From an uncultured Desulfobacterium sp. (GTDB taxonomy: Bacteria; Desulfobacterota; Desulfobacteria; Desulfobacterales; Desulfobacteraceae), in contig CAKZLA010000542.1 in assembly GCA_937124525.1 (NCBI GenBank), positions 1 to 6,615 on the forward strand: a DNA stretch of 6,615 nt. The letters are read 5' to 3'. Under the pieces are notes generated by a model. That model ran no database searches. It was not told where the DNA came from and worked only from the letters and a program-made list of their open reading frames with translations. A program made the translations under genes and the position numbers. Each line of letters starts with the position of its first letter. The stretch's first letter is position 1. Shown piece after piece: positions 6,371 through 6,615 of the stretch.

Positions 6371-6615
6371 ATGGCTATACAATGGTATCCCGGCCACATG
6401 CTGGAAACAAAAGAATTTTTAAGACAGGTAATCCCAAGCGTGGATGTGGTCCTGGAAATACTGGATGCAAGACTTCCCATCTCCAGTGCCAACCCCCTGC
6501 TGAACAAACTTTGTAAATCTGTACCCCGGGTAAAGGTGCTCAACAAACAAGACCTGGCAGACCCTGAAGCCACGGCCCTGTGGCTGTCCTATTTCAATGA
6601 ACAATTCGGGGGCAA
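6371..6615 (+). CDS. rbgA: Ribosome biogenesis GTPase A, N-terminal part (runs off right edge)
   Basis: RbgA (YlqF) is a circularly permuted GTPase that helps late assembly of the 50S ribosomal subunit in the cytoplasm. The first 81 residues are in the window. The opening IQWYPGHM is the family signature, followed by VDVVLEILDARLPISSANP with its Asp-Ala-Arg (32-34). The G4 motif NKQD (58-61) appears first, as expected in this permuted family, so the P-loop (G1) and switch motifs should lie beyond the right edge. The start at 6371 is well placed: the homologous core begins at residue 2-3, and an AAGG lies about 10 nt upstream, inside the end of the preceding gene. It is probably cotranscribed with the small membrane protein just before it. 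Confidence 0.92.
   Translation, partial: MAIQWYPGHMLETKEFLRQVIPSVDVVLEILDARLPISSANPLLNKLCKSVPRVKVLNKQDLADPEATALWLSYFNEQFGG

Noticed and set aside
6001..6397. Long leftward frame extending the HTH protein to 211 residues (start 6397)
   Set aside because: The added residues are low-complexity and unlike any regulator domain, and they lie opposite the membrane-protein gene and the start of rbgA. They look like a shadow frame.

Overview
The window looks like chromosomal DNA from a Gram-negative, anaerobe-type Desulfobacterota bacterium. That is an inference from protein style: a CheB-CheR-PAS sensory protein next to a PAS protein, and a Pif1-like helicase with RecQ-type C-terminal domains. No rRNA or other taxonomic marker is present. 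No tRNA, rRNA or CRISPR array was seen.

Layout. (1) Positions 1-2501, minus strand: a two-gene signalling locus that appears badly damaged. The upstream gene begins at 2501 with an intact CheB-type methylesterase domain and the N-terminal part of CheR. It stops at 1596, exactly where the CheR catalytic core should begin. The next 8 bp already belong to a second frame (872-1603) encoding the C-terminal two-PAS part of the same kind of protein, so the CheR catalytic domain and the coiled-coil linker are missing. The downstream gene (start 690, strong Shine-Dalgarno) encodes a coiled coil and one PAS domain. It then runs in frame, near position 115, into what reads as the second RecA domain of a superfamily 2 helicase, and this continues off the left edge.

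(2) Positions 2502-3132: an AT-rich intergenic region with no credible gene. It holds a 131-bp MITE-like element with 25-bp imperfect terminal inverted repeats (2894-3024). A good extended -10 promoter for the rightward helicase gene lies just outside its right end.

(3) Positions 3133-5700, plus strand: a complete 855-residue helicase with a Pif1/RecD-like SF1 motor, an HRDC domain and a RecQ-type C-terminal helix-turn-helix domain. It is the only large, clearly intact gene here.

(4) Positions 5762-5998, minus strand: a 78-residue protein that is little more than the TyrR/Fis-type DNA-binding helix-turn-helix normally found at the end of sigma-54-dependent activators. It is either an orphan DNA-binding protein or the tail of a lost regulator.

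(5) Positions 6029-6615, plus strand: a small single-TM, proline-rich protein of unknown function, followed after 3 bp by the start of the ribosome-assembly GTPase gene rbgA (ylqF), which runs off the right edge.

The most notable signal is the number of broken or chimeric junctions in 6.6 kb: the PAS-helicase join, the CheB/PAS join, and possibly the orphan HTH. They suggest a deletion-prone stretch, or assembly chimeras that should be ruled out first. No complete new multi-gene system can be supported from this window alone.
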